Of a stretch of DNA of 64,000 bases, positions 17,990 through 27,330 are shown piece after piece. How positions within the stretch are numbered: the first letter of the stretch is position 1; each line of letters opens with the position of its first letter. The DNA comes from an uncultured Pedobacter sp. Its GTDB lineage: Bacteria > Bacteroidota > Bacteroidia > Sphingobacteriales > Sphingobacteriaceae. A program made the position numbers and the translations under genes. The stretch is from NCBI RefSeq assembly GCF_946480185.1, contig NZ_CAMLIG010000004.1, forward strand, positions 62,001 to 126,000, in the 5' to 3' direction. The notes beneath the pieces were generated by a model. That model saw only the letters and a program-made list of their open reading frames with translations. It was not told the DNA's origin and ran no database searches.

Positions 17990-18946
17990 TTACTTCTGCA
18001 CCTTAATATCAATATTCATATAAGTACCATTATCTGCATTATTTCGATAGATATCATTTATGAATACAGCCCCATATTTACCTGATTCGGTTAAAAAATA
18101 GATTAACCAAGTTGGCGCCATCGAATTAATTGGATTCGATGCTACAATTTTATTGTTCCCTGGCACACTCTTTATAAGGGCTGAAGTTTGCATCCGTTGA
18201 AACGAACTGATTTGTCCAGGTCGATTTTGACAATATAATTTTGTCCCATTTTTAGTAAAACTACTTAAATCATAGGGAGCAAAAATTGTTGGAGATTGCT
18301 TTAGTGAATAAAAAGTATGACCGTTGAGTACAGTATCGCCGTTTGAAATACTTTTTATGGTAGTATCATAAAAATAACCGATGTCAATTTTAGCAGAATT
18401 AGTAAGCCCATCGGTATAACTTAAAATTTCACCTGTACTGCTTGATATATAACATTTCGCAGTCTTCGCTAACGTATCCGGAACATAAATAGACCTGTTT
18501 GCCCAGTAATAATAATCTGATTGAATTTCCACAACAAAACTTTTGTAACCATCACCAATGTAAATACCCGCACTATCTAATGCATAGATGCGATAAGCTG
18601 TTCTACCTACTTTGCTATCCATTTTAAGTTTTACCACATCAGAATAGCTATGTCTATTCTCTGGACCTATAGCAATTCTTTGAAACGCAAGAGCAGACCC
18701 TGCCTCCTGCACATAAACACTGTAAATTCCTTTATTAGGTGATTTGATTGTATAGTCAATTATCACACTGTCACCAGGTTGAACATAAGTCGTGTCCTTT
18801 GTAATTGCATAAGGAGAACTATTATGCAAGGTTACAGTTACATCTTTAAATTCATTGTAAATATTTGGATAATCTTTTTTACAACCTGACAAGAGAACTA
18901 CTGCGACAAACAGTATTCCTGAATATTTTATAATTAAATTTTTCAT
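17990..18946 (-). CDS. surface lipoprotein of the pectin SusCD operon (candidate SusE-like glycan-binding protein)
   Basis: 318 residues with lipobox LLSG-Cys22 followed by KKD, typical of exported Bacteroidota surface lipoproteins. The body is beta-rich ('TVTLHNSSPYAITKDTTYVQPGDSVIIDYTIKS' region, 'TAYRIYALDSAGIYIGDGY') and suggests one or more Ig-like domains followed by a C-terminal part. I recognise no named family. Its position right after SusD (17-base gap) and before a strong terminator is that of SusE/SusF-like surface glycan-binding proteins, which assist capture of oligosaccharides. Binding to pectic glycans is inferred from the operon only. Confidence 0.65.
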   Translation of the reverse strand: MKNLIIKYSGILFVAVVLLSGCKKDYPNIYNEFKDVTVTLHNSSPYAITKDTTYVQPGDSVIIDYTIKSPNKGIYSVYVQEAGSALAFQRIAIGPENRHSYSDVVKLKMDSKVGRTAYRIYALDSAGIYIGDGYKSFVVEIQSDYYYWANRSIYVPDTLAKTAKCYISSSTGEILSYTDGLTNSAKIDIGYFYDTTIKSISNGDTVLNGHTFYSLKQSPTIFAPYDLSSFTKNGTKLYCQNRPGQISSFQRMQTSALIKSVPGNNKIVASNPINSMAPTWLIYFLTESGKYGAVFINDIYRNNADNGTYMNIDIKVQK

Positions 18947-18963
18947 TTTATCTCAATTTAATT

Positions 18964-20814
18964 TTAATTAGCTAGTGGATCAAAAGTACCGCCATCCCAT
19001 CCAATGGTTTGTTCTAAAGTTGGACTTGAGTTTAAAAACTGACTAGGGAATGCGAAGAAATAATATTCTACAGAAATATTCATTGGCGTTGCTACAATTG
19101 GTTTTACTGTAAAACTGAAATATTTATTAAAAGTATCTGAGTTATTTACATTTACCGTATCACGGTTTTGATATCCAGAACTATTGATTGTTTCTAAGAA
19201 CGCCTTATTTTTAGGTGTCCATATTACGGCATCAACTGTTGTACCAGATAATGAATCGTATGTTCTTGTTCTTCTTAAATCATCAAATCTTTTTCCTTCA
19301 AGTGCAAATTCCACTTCACGTTCATTCATCATTAAGTTTTGCATTGTAGGGATATCAGTAGCATAATCTAAACCATAATTTTTGGTCCCTTGCTGCACAC
19401 CAGCTCTAATACGAAGCAGTTTTACTAAGTCTTTGGCTTCTGATAAATTACCTATTGCATTTGCACATTCGGCATAGTTTAGCAAAACTTCTGCAAATCT
19501 CATTTCAATCCAATCAAAACCGTTACCGCCAAAATCATCTTTGTATTGGACCGCTCCGGCTAAAAGATTAGGATCACAGAATTTCTTAGAATAAAAACCT
19601 GTTTTTGTCAATTTAGAACCTTCTACATCGGTGCCAGTATAGCACCATTGCCTTCTTCCTGCTTTCCCACTTAATTTAAAATCACTTCCATTATAAGCTA
19701 TAGTAGCATAAAAACGAGGGTCACGGTTTTTCCAAAACATGGCTTGGTTATAATTACTTCCAGCTTGCGCTATTGGAGTTCCGTCTTGCATAGCATAAGC
19801 TTTAACAAGGTTCCATGTAGGGCAAAAAGCAGCACCACCGTTTCCTCCTTCAGAAGAAGGGCGGGCATTATATTCGGAATTTTGACCTCGCTTTGCTACT
19901 GTGTTAGAATATGACCTTACAATTATGGCTTCCGGATTACTTGTGCCTTCAGTTTGGAATATTTGCGAATAATCGCCCAAAAGTCCATAACCATCTGTTT
20001 TACACATTAAATAAGCAGCTTTACAGGCATCGTAAGCTACTTGCCATCTGCTTGCATCGTACGGATGACTTGGATTGTTTTGAGGATTAAATTGTGGACT
20101 TGCCCAATACAACAGTGCTTTACCTTTTAACGCAGCTACTGCACCTCTCGTCAATTTTCCTCTTCCGCTACCATCGTCCCAAGTGGGGGGCAATTTATTA
20201 ATTGCCGAATCTAAATCTGTAACAATTTGTTTAAAACAATCCGATGCACTAGACCTTGGTTTATTGATACTTGGACTTTCCGGGTTTTGAGGAGTTAAAA
20301 CCAAAGGTACAGCCCCATAAAGCTTCACCAATTCAAAATAAGTCATCGCTCTTAACGCATAAAACTGCCCCAATAAGGGATCTGTGATAGACTTATTTAA
20401 AGTACTGGTAGGGATACCTTCAATAGCATTATTACATCTTGCGATATTAAAGTACCTGTTATCACCGTAATTAGTTCCTTGGTACTTAGTTGCAATATAT
20501 TTTATATCATTTGAAGCTATCGTACCGCTAACTCCTATCATTTTTTTTGAGGTACCATCTGTGGTGGAAATGTAGTCATCGTCAGCAGCGTAAATATAGT
20601 TTTCTGTCGGAACCTGATAAGGAAACACCGGCATAACCATATCATAAGTTGTATTTAGTAAAAACTGCATAGCGCCCGCATTATTCCATATTTTGGAATC
20701 TATTCCGTTTCTATCCGGCAGATCAAAAAAATCCTTTTTACATCCTGAGGAAATGGTAGATACTAACATTGCTACTGTAGCAACTTTAAATATTATTTGA
20801 TTTCTTCTTTTCAT
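18964..20814 (-). CDS. SusD/RagB family outer-membrane lipoprotein
   Basis: 616 residues with lipobox ending at Cys25 (ISSGCKKDFF). It shows SusD-family helical TPR-like features: 'FYALRAMTYFELVKLYGAVPLVLTPQNPE', 'ALKGKALLYWASPQFNPQN', 'WIEMRFAEVLLNYAECANAIG' and 'MMNEREVEFALEGKRFDDLRRT'. SusD proteins form the lid over a SusC transporter and bind the incoming oligosaccharide. It follows the SusC gene by 24 bases, so the pair forms one import complex for products of the pectate lyases and glycosidases downstream. Confidence 0.95.
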   Translation of the reverse strand: MKRRNQIIFKVATVAMLVSTISSGCKKDFFDLPDRNGIDSKIWNNAGAMQFLLNTTYDMVMPVFPYQVPTENYIYAADDDYISTTDGTSKKMIGVSGTIASNDIKYIATKYQGTNYGDNRYFNIARCNNAIEGIPTSTLNKSITDPLLGQFYALRAMTYFELVKLYGAVPLVLTPQNPESPSINKPRSSASDCFKQIVTDLDSAINKLPPTWDDGSGRGKLTRGAVAALKGKALLYWASPQFNPQNNPSHPYDASRWQVAYDACKAAYLMCKTDGYGLLGDYSQIFQTEGTSNPEAIIVRSYSNTVAKRGQNSEYNARPSSEGGNGGAAFCPTWNLVKAYAMQDGTPIAQAGSNYNQAMFWKNRDPRFYATIAYNGSDFKLSGKAGRRQWCYTGTDVEGSKLTKTGFYSKKFCDPNLLAGAVQYKDDFGGNGFDWIEMRFAEVLLNYAECANAIGNLSEAKDLVKLLRIRAGVQQGTKNYGLDYATDIPTMQNLMMNEREVEFALEGKRFDDLRRTRTYDSLSGTTVDAVIWTPKNKAFLETINSSGYQNRDTVNVNNSDTFNKYFSFTVKPIVATPMNISVEYYFFAFPSQFLNSSPTLEQTIGWDGGTFDPLAN

Positions 20815-20838
20815 CTTAATTGATTTAAAATTTACAAA

Positions 20839-23800
20839 TTATAACCCTACACTTAATCCAAATGAAATGGTCCTTAAGGTTGGATAATCATATATATAAG
20901 AAGAGTATGGATCTTTATAAGGTAATGGATTTATAATGGTCCATAAATTATTACCTGTTGCTACTGCCCTTACATTGCTTAAGCCCAATTTGCTGGTAAA
21001 CCGTTTTGGAAGGGTATAAGTTAGCGTCATATTGTTAATTCGGCACATAGTACCGTCTACAGCCCAAAAAGTTGAATTCCAACCTGCATCAACTGAAGGG
21101 TCATCAGATCTAGGGAATTTGGCATCAGGATTTTGTGGAGTCCAATGATCTGCCCAGTAGGAAGCTACATTTGTTGTTGTTGTTGATGGTTCTTTAGATT
21201 TATTATCGTAGAACTCTTTTCCGCCAATTCTTAAAACAATGTTTGTTTTTAAACTTAATGCTTTATAGCTTACTCCTAAATTAATCCCAAAACCTACAAC
21301 TGGTGTAGTTTTATTAAACATCAATACTTGGTCATGTTCTGTTATTTTACCATCTCCATCAGTATCCTCATAATACAGCCAACCAACTTGTGGGGTTACT
21401 TTATTAATGGTATAGTTAGGATATTTATTTAAAAGTGCATCTAAATCTGCTTGGGTTTTTAATATCCCTAAAGAGATTAACCCAAAATTGTTGTTGTTAT
21501 ACCTACGTGGATCTGTACCAATATCATATTTTAAATCTGGGTAAGTGTTGGCAAACAATTGAAACTCGTCATAAAATTTACTGATTGTACGAGAGTTACT
21601 GAACCCAAAATTAATATCGGCGCTATATCCCCAATCCTTACTAATTTTATCATGGTAGCCGATAGAGAATTCAGATCCCCAGCTTATGCGTTCACCGTAA
21701 TTAACCACTGGAGGCGCAAAGCCTGCATACATTGGAAAATTTTGGGCATTACCTGTATCAAAAACATCATAATTTTTCCGGGTATAAAAATCTGTTGTTA
21801 GGCTTAATCTTCCGTTTAACATGGTTGCGTCTCCACCGATATTAAACACTTTACTTTTCTCCCAACTAATATCGGGATTAGGAATTAACTGAGGATTTAA
21901 ACCAGACGCAAAACTCTGATTATATAAATAACCGTCATTATCCGATGTATATCTTGACTGCCATAATCTTTCATTTACTCTGTCTTCACCTACCAATCCG
22001 TAACTTGCTCTAATTTTCAAATAATCTATAAACTTGACATTATCTTTAAAGAAATTTTCATCGCTTACTTTCCAACCCAGACCTACGCTAGGAAACAATC
22101 CCCATCTTTTTGAAGGGGCAAAATTGGTCGAGGCATCATATCTGGCTATCGCTTCCAGAGAATACTTACCATCATAAGCATAATTTAAACGACTTATATA
22201 AGACCTTTTCCGAGCTTGAAATGCTGTATTACTTTGATTAGTAAAAGTTGACTGATCAAATGCCCAATACTCAGCAACATTGGGTATAAGTTGGTTTCTC
22301 CAATAAACCGCAGCTTGGTCTGTTTCATTTTGTGACTGATCAAAAGCGGCCATCACACTAAAATCATGCTTGCCCGTTTTTAGACCGTAATTTAGTGAAC
22401 CAATAAGTTGATAGCTATTATAAACATCATTTTCTGTACGCAATTGAGTATTTCCGGCACCGACAGCAGTTTGCGGACGAATCACACTATCTCTGAAAAG
22501 TTGGCTGTTATTCCCAGTCATTGCAAAATCATACACTGTGTATGCAGGTACATACTGCCTACCAACACCTGCTCTCTGGCTTTTACCATATTGAAAGTGA
22601 GCGGTTAAGCCTTTAATAAATTTGGGCGCATAATCGATAGAAGCATTTACACTAACTCCCTGATCTTTACTTTCAATGGCATTACCTGCTTCAACAACGG
22701 CCAAGGCATTGGTCTTTCCATTAAAATTAACTGGCAATCCGTTAATTTGAATTGGAACCCACCGTGGTGTAGTAATTAATTGCTGAAAATAGGATTGATC
22801 ATTTTCGCCACCATTTTTATAAGTATTACTGAATTTTTTTGAATAATCTGTATTGATAGATAAATTGGTGGTTAATCCATCTATAATTTTGGCTTGCATA
22901 CCTGTTCGTATGCCATATTTTTTATAATCTATCCCTCCATAATTACCCGATTCATCATAATAATTACCGCCTGCAAAAAAGGTGATTTTATCAGTTCCGC
23001 CACTTACGTTTATGGTATGTCTATCTAAATGAGATACACCCCAAAGTGCATCATACCAGCTTTGTTCCTGATGATTTTTTAAATATTTCAAATCTGCTTC
23101 AGAGAAAAAGTAACTGTAGTTTTTCCCTGCTAGAGCGTATCCATCATTTAACAATGTAGCCTGTTGATAAGCAGAAAGCATTTTAGGCGTAGTTGCGGCA
23201 TCGGAAAAACCTCTGTATCCATTATAAGTAATAGTCGGCTTACCTATATGACCTTTTTTTGTGGTTATTAAAATAACTCCTTTTGCACCGGCGGCTCCGT
23301 AAATAGCTGCAGAAGCATCTTTTAAGAATGAGATATTTTCAACCAAGGTTGGATCAATATTATCAAAATCTTCTTTAGTAGCAATAAGTCCGTCAATAAC
23401 ATATAAAGGTTCATCAGTAACGCCATTTGCTTGGGCAGATTCTGAAGAAAACGAATTACGTATATTAATAGTGATCGATGAGCCAGGTTTACCAGAAACC
23501 GTATTAATTCCAACCCCTGGTATTCGGTTTCTTAAAGCGGCCGCAATATTGGGCACCGGAAGATCTTCAATAGTTTTAGCATCAATAGTGGCTATAGAAC
23601 CATTAATGTCTGAACGTTTTTTAGTGCCGTAACCTACAGTTACAACCTCATCTAAGCTGTTTTGAGATTGAGAAAGTTTAATATTTAAAACTGCATTTTT
23701 TCCGGTTACAACTTCCTTGGTCTCAAAACCAAGATATGAGATTACCAAAGTTGAACCTTCTGGCACATTTATACTGAAATTTCCATTAATATCTGTTACC

Positions 23801-24045
23801 GTTCCAGATTTTGATCCTTTAACAGCAATACTAACACCTACTAAGGGTTCGCCTTCACTGTCAGTTATTTTACCGGAATAACTTTCCCAGTTAATTTTGT
23901 AATTAGCGGAAACTTTAAAGCTTTTTTCCTTAGCCTGTAAATAATCCTGGCAGGATAAAACAATAAGTACTCCACCTAAAACACAACCTATTGACTTTTT
24001 ATAATTCATCAATTTTCTGTTTGTATTAAGTATTTTTTTTTCCAT
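20839..24045 (-). CDS. SusC/RagA family TonB-dependent outer-membrane transporter
   Basis: 1068 residues. An export signal (MNYKKSIGCVLGGVLIVLSC region; an internal ATG at codon 13 is also possible) is followed by a carboxypeptidase-like domain ('GKITDSEGEPLVGVSIAVKG..GNFSINVPEG'), a TonB-box/plug start 'DEVVTVGYGTKKRSD', the plug motif 'DPTLVENISFLKDASAAIYGAAGAKGVILITTK' and a long barrel ending in an aromatic/hydrophobic strand. It imports oligosaccharides with the SusD partner using TonB energy. First gene of the operon; regulatory element B lies about 230 bp upstream. A truncated copy of its signal-peptide region lies upstream at 24614-24712. Confidence 0.95.
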   Translation of the reverse strand: MEKKILNTNRKLMNYKKSIGCVLGGVLIVLSCQDYLQAKEKSFKVSANYKINWESYSGKITDSEGEPLVGVSIAVKGSKSGTVTDINGNFSINVPEGSTLVISYLGFETKEVVTGKNAVLNIKLSQSQNSLDEVVTVGYGTKKRSDINGSIATIDAKTIEDLPVPNIAAALRNRIPGVGINTVSGKPGSSITINIRNSFSSESAQANGVTDEPLYVIDGLIATKEDFDNIDPTLVENISFLKDASAAIYGAAGAKGVILITTKKGHIGKPTITYNGYRGFSDAATTPKMLSAYQQATLLNDGYALAGKNYSYFFSEADLKYLKNHQEQSWYDALWGVSHLDRHTINVSGGTDKITFFAGGNYYDESGNYGGIDYKKYGIRTGMQAKIIDGLTTNLSINTDYSKKFSNTYKNGGENDQSYFQQLITTPRWVPIQINGLPVNFNGKTNALAVVEAGNAIESKDQGVSVNASIDYAPKFIKGLTAHFQYGKSQRAGVGRQYVPAYTVYDFAMTGNNSQLFRDSVIRPQTAVGAGNTQLRTENDVYNSYQLIGSLNYGLKTGKHDFSVMAAFDQSQNETDQAAVYWRNQLIPNVAEYWAFDQSTFTNQSNTAFQARKRSYISRLNYAYDGKYSLEAIARYDASTNFAPSKRWGLFPSVGLGWKVSDENFFKDNVKFIDYLKIRASYGLVGEDRVNERLWQSRYTSDNDGYLYNQSFASGLNPQLIPNPDISWEKSKVFNIGGDATMLNGRLSLTTDFYTRKNYDVFDTGNAQNFPMYAGFAPPVVNYGERISWGSEFSIGYHDKISKDWGYSADINFGFSNSRTISKFYDEFQLFANTYPDLKYDIGTDPRRYNNNNFGLISLGILKTQADLDALLNKYPNYTINKVTPQVGWLYYEDTDGDGKITEHDQVLMFNKTTPVVGFGINLGVSYKALSLKTNIVLRIGGKEFYDNKSKEPSTTTTNVASYWADHWTPQNPDAKFPRSDDPSVDAGWNSTFWAVDGTMCRINNMTLTYTLPKRFTSKLGLSNVRAVATGNNLWTIINPLPYKDPYSSYIYDYPTLRTISFGLSVGL

Positions 24046-24270
24046 GATTGGTTATTGGTTGTATAAAATTCTTTCGTTTCTATTAAAAAACTAAGAACAA
24101 GGCCTTGCCCTACTCTTTTACAATAAATAATTCAGGTAAATTCTCGGGATTTAGATTTCATATCACGTTAGTTTAGTTTATAGTTGGTTTATTCAATACT
24201 TTTAAATAGTAGCCTTAAAAAACTATAGGGGTTGTCTAAAAAATCTACTAAATAAAAACAGTTTTTTATT

Positions 24271-24313
24271 GGTTTATTAATCATATATAAATATGATATT
24301 CAAATATAAAAAA
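24271..24313 (-). promoter_or_regulatory. shared promoter/operator element B (upstream of SusCD operon)
   Basis: GGTTTATTAATCATATAT.. continues into AATATGATATTCAAATATAAA, differing from element A at only a few bases. CAAATATA (24301-24308) reads TATATTTG on the minus strand, a perfect TAnnTTTG -7 element; a TTTG lies further upstream at slightly long spacing. The ATCATAT/ATATGAT dyad covers the expected start site. The leader to SusC would be about 230 nt. Confidence 0.65.
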
Positions 24314-24434
24314 ATAATTTAAATAATCAGCTGCAAAATCTTAACATAAAATTGTAGCATATTATCATTAGGGCCTGCGCCGTAAATACTCCGTACCATC
24401 CTCGCCCCTTCTTCGCATAGTCACTAAGAAAATC

Positions 24435-24520
24435 CCGGAGGAGTACCGGAGAAGTACCGGAGGAAAGGTAGACTAATGGTGCAGTAAAGGTGGAGTTAGG
24501 GTGGAGTTAGGGTGGACTTA
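24435..24520. repeat. two short tandem repeats with 11-bp units
   Basis: 24435-24463 holds repeats of GGAG(G/A)AGTACC. 24489-24520 holds three units of GGGTGGAGTTA, the last slightly changed. Both have the same 11-bp period, and the tract is much more G-rich than its surroundings. Confidence 0.75.
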
Positions 24521-24613
24521 CAAGAAAAGATTTGAAATTTTAGAAAAGCTTAGGATTCTAAGCCCTATCAAATATATAAAAAACTAGAGGTATAACAAGA
24601 AGTAATCTCGCTC

Positions 24614-24712
24614 CTATCCTTCGGTTCCGTTCTTAGCCCGCAGATAATCCGGACAGGACAACAAAATTACTACACCACCTAAAATACAGGTTATTGATAT
24701 TTTATATCCCAT
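24614..24712 (-). pseudogene. remnant of a second SusC gene (signal-peptide region only)
   Basis: A 32-codon frame starting at 24712 reads MGYKISITCILGGVVILLSC then PDYLRAK before a TAG. This matches MNYKKSIGCVLGGVLIVLSC-QDYLQAKE of the SusC gene at 24045 residue for residue in most positions, and the bases upstream of both starts are also alike. Homology stops within a few codons of the AK-type cleavage region. It is most simply the surviving 5' end of a deleted SusC paralogue; a translated leader peptide cannot be excluded. Confidence 0.75.
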
Positions 24713-24831
24713 TAGTTTTCTGTTTTATTTAAGTAATGGTATTGTGATGATTGATGATTTTTATGGCAATGAAGTTCTTCAGAACAACCTGAAAAGCTAT
24801 TCATAAATGCACTGAAGAACTATTTACAGTA

Positions 24832-25497
24832 TTACTTGTTGTTTTTTGCCGCTTTTATTCTCTCCTGCCATTCTTCTCCAGCCTTTTTCATATCGATACC
24901 GGCTGCTGAAAGATAGTTGTTGATTCTTCCTTTATACTTGCCAAACCAAGCGTGTTTTTTTTCTGACGATTCTGCATCCATCGCATGCTCTCTGGCCTCA
25001 ACCAGCCAAATGTATATTTGATTTTTTTGTTCTTGGGTAAGGTTTGGCAACATTTCTTGATATGCACCAAAAGTTAATGGCACAACTCCGTAGGTCATCC
25101 CATCCTTTACGGCAATAACCTGCTCACTTGTAAGGTTTTTACTGAGGTTATTAATGTACTTGCGGTGCAGTTTATCTATCCTTTTGGCAACCTTTTTCTC
25201 GGTTTTCTCGAGCGCACTTTTTTTCTGTGCTTTGCTTAATTTTCCGGATGCTTCTATTTCCTTCTTTTCCGCATCCCTGTAGATATAAACATCATTTAAA
25301 TCCATGTATTGGTTTGCAATAATGTCTCTAACTTTTATTGCCTGCTGTTCATCTGGTATATTCAGCTTTTCTACAATTTTCCATGATCGTTCTGTAATTG
25401 CTTTAACATAAGCCGTGTCTGAACGTTGTGCTTTAACGCTACCGATACTCATCAACAATAAAACAACTATAAGTTGTGTCTTCTGTACTAATTTCAT
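24832..25497 (-). CDS. DUF3826 domain-containing secreted protein
   Basis: 221 residues with a signal peptide ending at VKAQR. The rest is helical and lysine/glutamate rich ('AYVKAITERSWKIVEKLNIPDEQQAIKVRDIIANQY', 'TSEQVIAVKDGMTYGVVPLTFGAYQEMLPNLTQEQK'), the pattern of DUF3826 proteins found in Bacteroidota polysaccharide utilisation loci. The function is unknown. It follows the isomerase gene by 11 bases and is probably co-transcribed with it from element C. Confidence 0.8.
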   Translation of the reverse strand: MKLVQKTQLIVVLLLMSIGSVKAQRSDTAYVKAITERSWKIVEKLNIPDEQQAIKVRDIIANQYMDLNDVYIYRDAEKKEIEASGKLSKAQKKSALEKTEKKVAKRIDKLHRKYINNLSKNLTSEQVIAVKDGMTYGVVPLTFGAYQEMLPNLTQEQKNQIYIWLVEAREHAMDAESSEKKHAWFGKYKGRINNYLSAAGIDMKKAGEEWQERIKAAKNNK

Positions 25498-25508
25498 TTT
25501 TTTAAATT

Positions 25509-27107
25509 TTATAGTTTAACGTCTCCACAAAAGTTAACCTCAATGCCCAGTTCATTCATTGCCGAGGCTTTAATTCTGCAACAGCGTTGCGCTTCTTCTT
25601 CGCTATTTGCATAAACAACTTGTATATGGTTTGCTTTATGCTTGCCCATCATTTGGTTTTGAGAAACGCCTTTTAAGGTTGCATTCATAATTGGCCATTG
25701 CGACGTGGTCATGTTCCAACGTCTGTCAACTTCTTCTTTCGGCAAATCAACACATTCGCCAACACCTAAATCGCAACATAATTTATCGTTCATCACATAA
25801 ATTCGACTCCAAACTAATGCGCCCGGTTTACTTACGCCTTTTACGCTTCCTCCGCCTAACCTAAAATACATGGCTGGCTGTCTTTCGCTACTTGCACCTT
25901 TGTATCCACCGGCAAAATGTGCTGGAGGCACTGCCCCACTTATCAAAAACACCCACACAAAATCATCTATATGTTCATTTTTAAAATGTTCGCCATAACG
26001 CAAATCGTGAAGTGTATTTTCGCCCGCAAGGCCTAAAGAACGCCATAATTTATAGGTGATTAAAGCGTCAATCCCTGCACACTCATCCACTTCGTTGAAA
26101 TGGGGTAAAGCTTCATTTGCATACAATTCTTCGCCAGTTTCGCTGTAAACCGGCGGACGGTCTTGGTTATTCAAAAGTCCTTCCACTAAATCACTTGCCG
26201 GCACTAAATCTTTTAAACCTTGCTGGTATTGTATGCCGATGGTATCACAACCAAATTCTGCCGAAAGGCGAACAGCAGCTATGTACATTTTACACTGCAA
26301 CAAGGTTTGGGCTTTGGTAAGTTCAGTTGCCTCATCAATACCCCAGTTAAAATGCATTCCTTTATTAAGCAACCAATTTAAAACAGTTTCGGCCTCTGCA
26401 TCTTTTACGGTCTGCATTTTTGCATAAAGCGAGGACTGCGACAACCTTTCTTTAAAGATTCCGGTTGGATGTAAAAGATGATCCGGAACTATCGCATTAA
26501 ACATGCCCATACAACCTTCATCAAAAACGCCCATGATTGCTTTTTCTGCTCTAAAATCTTCAGCGAATCTTATTCCTTTTGTCAATTCATCCGAGGGAAT
26601 GAGCTTTTTATTAAAAGCTTTAATATGAGATTCATCATGAACGATACTTCCGTTTTGCATCCACAATTTTAAATTCTCCTTAAAAAAATCATCAGAAAAA
26701 TCTTTGCTCCAAAGCGTACTGTATTTTACTCCGGCTTTGGTTAAAGAACCGTTTAAGTTTAACATTCCAACCAAGCCTGGCCACTCACCGCTCCAGTTTG
26801 CTACCGTTAAAATAGGCCCTTGATGTGTAGTTAAGCCAGCAAGCACATGGTGAGAATACTGCCAAACACTTTCGGCAACTATAATAGGAACATCAGGAAG
26901 CATATCTTTAAAAACCTGCATCCCCATTTTTTGGCTATCTATAAAGCCATGCTTTTTTTCCTTATTGTAAGGATGCGCCCTAATCACTTTGCCCCCTAGC
27001 TCATTCACCGCAGCTGTTAAAAGTTCCTCCATTTTAGCTTGAGCTTCCCAGCACATTTGATTTGCCGAGAGTCTTAAATCTCCACTTGCTACTAAATATA
27101 TATTCAT
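25509..27107 (-). CDS. L-fucose/L-arabinose isomerase family protein
   Basis: 532 residues, no signal peptide, so cytoplasmic. It begins [20 protein letters not shown] and contains [20 protein letters not shown], '[18 protein letters not shown]', [12 protein letters not shown] with the metal-binding Glu near residue 197, and a late domain with '[23 protein letters not shown]'. This is the FucI/AraA fold, which interconverts aldoses and ketoses with Mn2+. Length and motifs differ from classical FucI, so the substrate (fucose, arabinose, rhamnose or another pectic sugar) is open. Element C lies between it and the divergent AraC gene. Confidence 0.8.
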   Translation of the reverse strand: MNIYLVASGDLRLSANQMCWEAQAKMEELLTAAVNELGGKVIRAHPYNKEKKHGFIDSQKMGMQVFKDMLPDVPIIVAESVWQYSHHVLAGLTTHQGPILTVANWSGEWPGLVGMLNLNGSLTKAGVKYSTLWSKDFSDDFFKENLKLWMQNGSIVHDESHIKAFNKKLIPSDELTKGIRFAEDFRAEKAIMGVFDEGCMGMFNAIVPDHLLHPTGIFKERLSQSSLYAKMQTVKDAEAETVLNWLLNKGMHFNWGIDEATELTKAQTLLQCKMYIAAVRLSAEFGCDTIGIQYQQGLKDLVPASDLVEGLLNNQDRPPVYSETGEELYANEALPHFNEVDECAGIDALITYKLWRSLGLAGENTLHDLRYGEHFKNEHIDDFVWVFLISGAVPPAHFAGGYKGASSERQPAMYFRLGGGSVKGVSKPGALVWSRIYVMNDKLCCDLGVGECVDLPKEEVDRRWNMTTSQWPIMNATLKGVSQNQMMGKHKANHIQVVYANSEEEAQRCCRIKASAMNELGIEVNFCGDVKL

Positions 27108-27178
27108 CAGTAATGTAAAAAGGTTAACAGTTAGCGTAAAACACGATAATTGATTATTGTTTTAAACGGTTTATTAAT

Positions 27179-27222
27179 GGTTTTGATATTTATATATAAA
27201 TATCATATTCAAATATGCAAAA
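27179..27222 (-). promoter_or_regulatory. shared promoter/operator element C (isomerase / AraC divergent region)
   Basis: GGTTTTGATATTTATATATA.. contains the perfect 20-bp palindrome at 27185-27204 (GATATTTATA mirrored) followed by ATCATATTCAAATATGCAAAA, aligned with elements A and B. On the minus strand CATATTTG (27210-27217) is a one-mismatch -7 element with TTGC 18 bases upstream. It could control both the isomerase operon and the divergent regulator gene. Confidence 0.6.
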
Positions 27223-27330
27223 ATTGTATTACATTGCAATAATATATATTTAACATATATCTGTAGGATATTACCATTATAAAACCAGGTTGATGAGTTC
27301 AATCATTTATTAAACATCATAAAAACCGAT

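Larger units (their letters stand above)
24046..24831. other. 786-bp intergenic region upstream of SusC
   Basis: No intact gene. It contains regulatory element B (24271-24313), two runs of 11-bp tandem units (24435-24520), a truncated SusC-like leader frame (24614-24712) and a loose inverted repeat AGTTCTTCAG/CTGAAGAACT (24773-24782, 24812-24821) next to the end of the DUF3826 gene, which may act as its terminator. Confidence 0.75.

Noticed and set aside
24435..24520. A CRISPR array
   Set aside because: Units are 11 bp with no spacers and no cas genes nearby; it is a simple tandem repeat.
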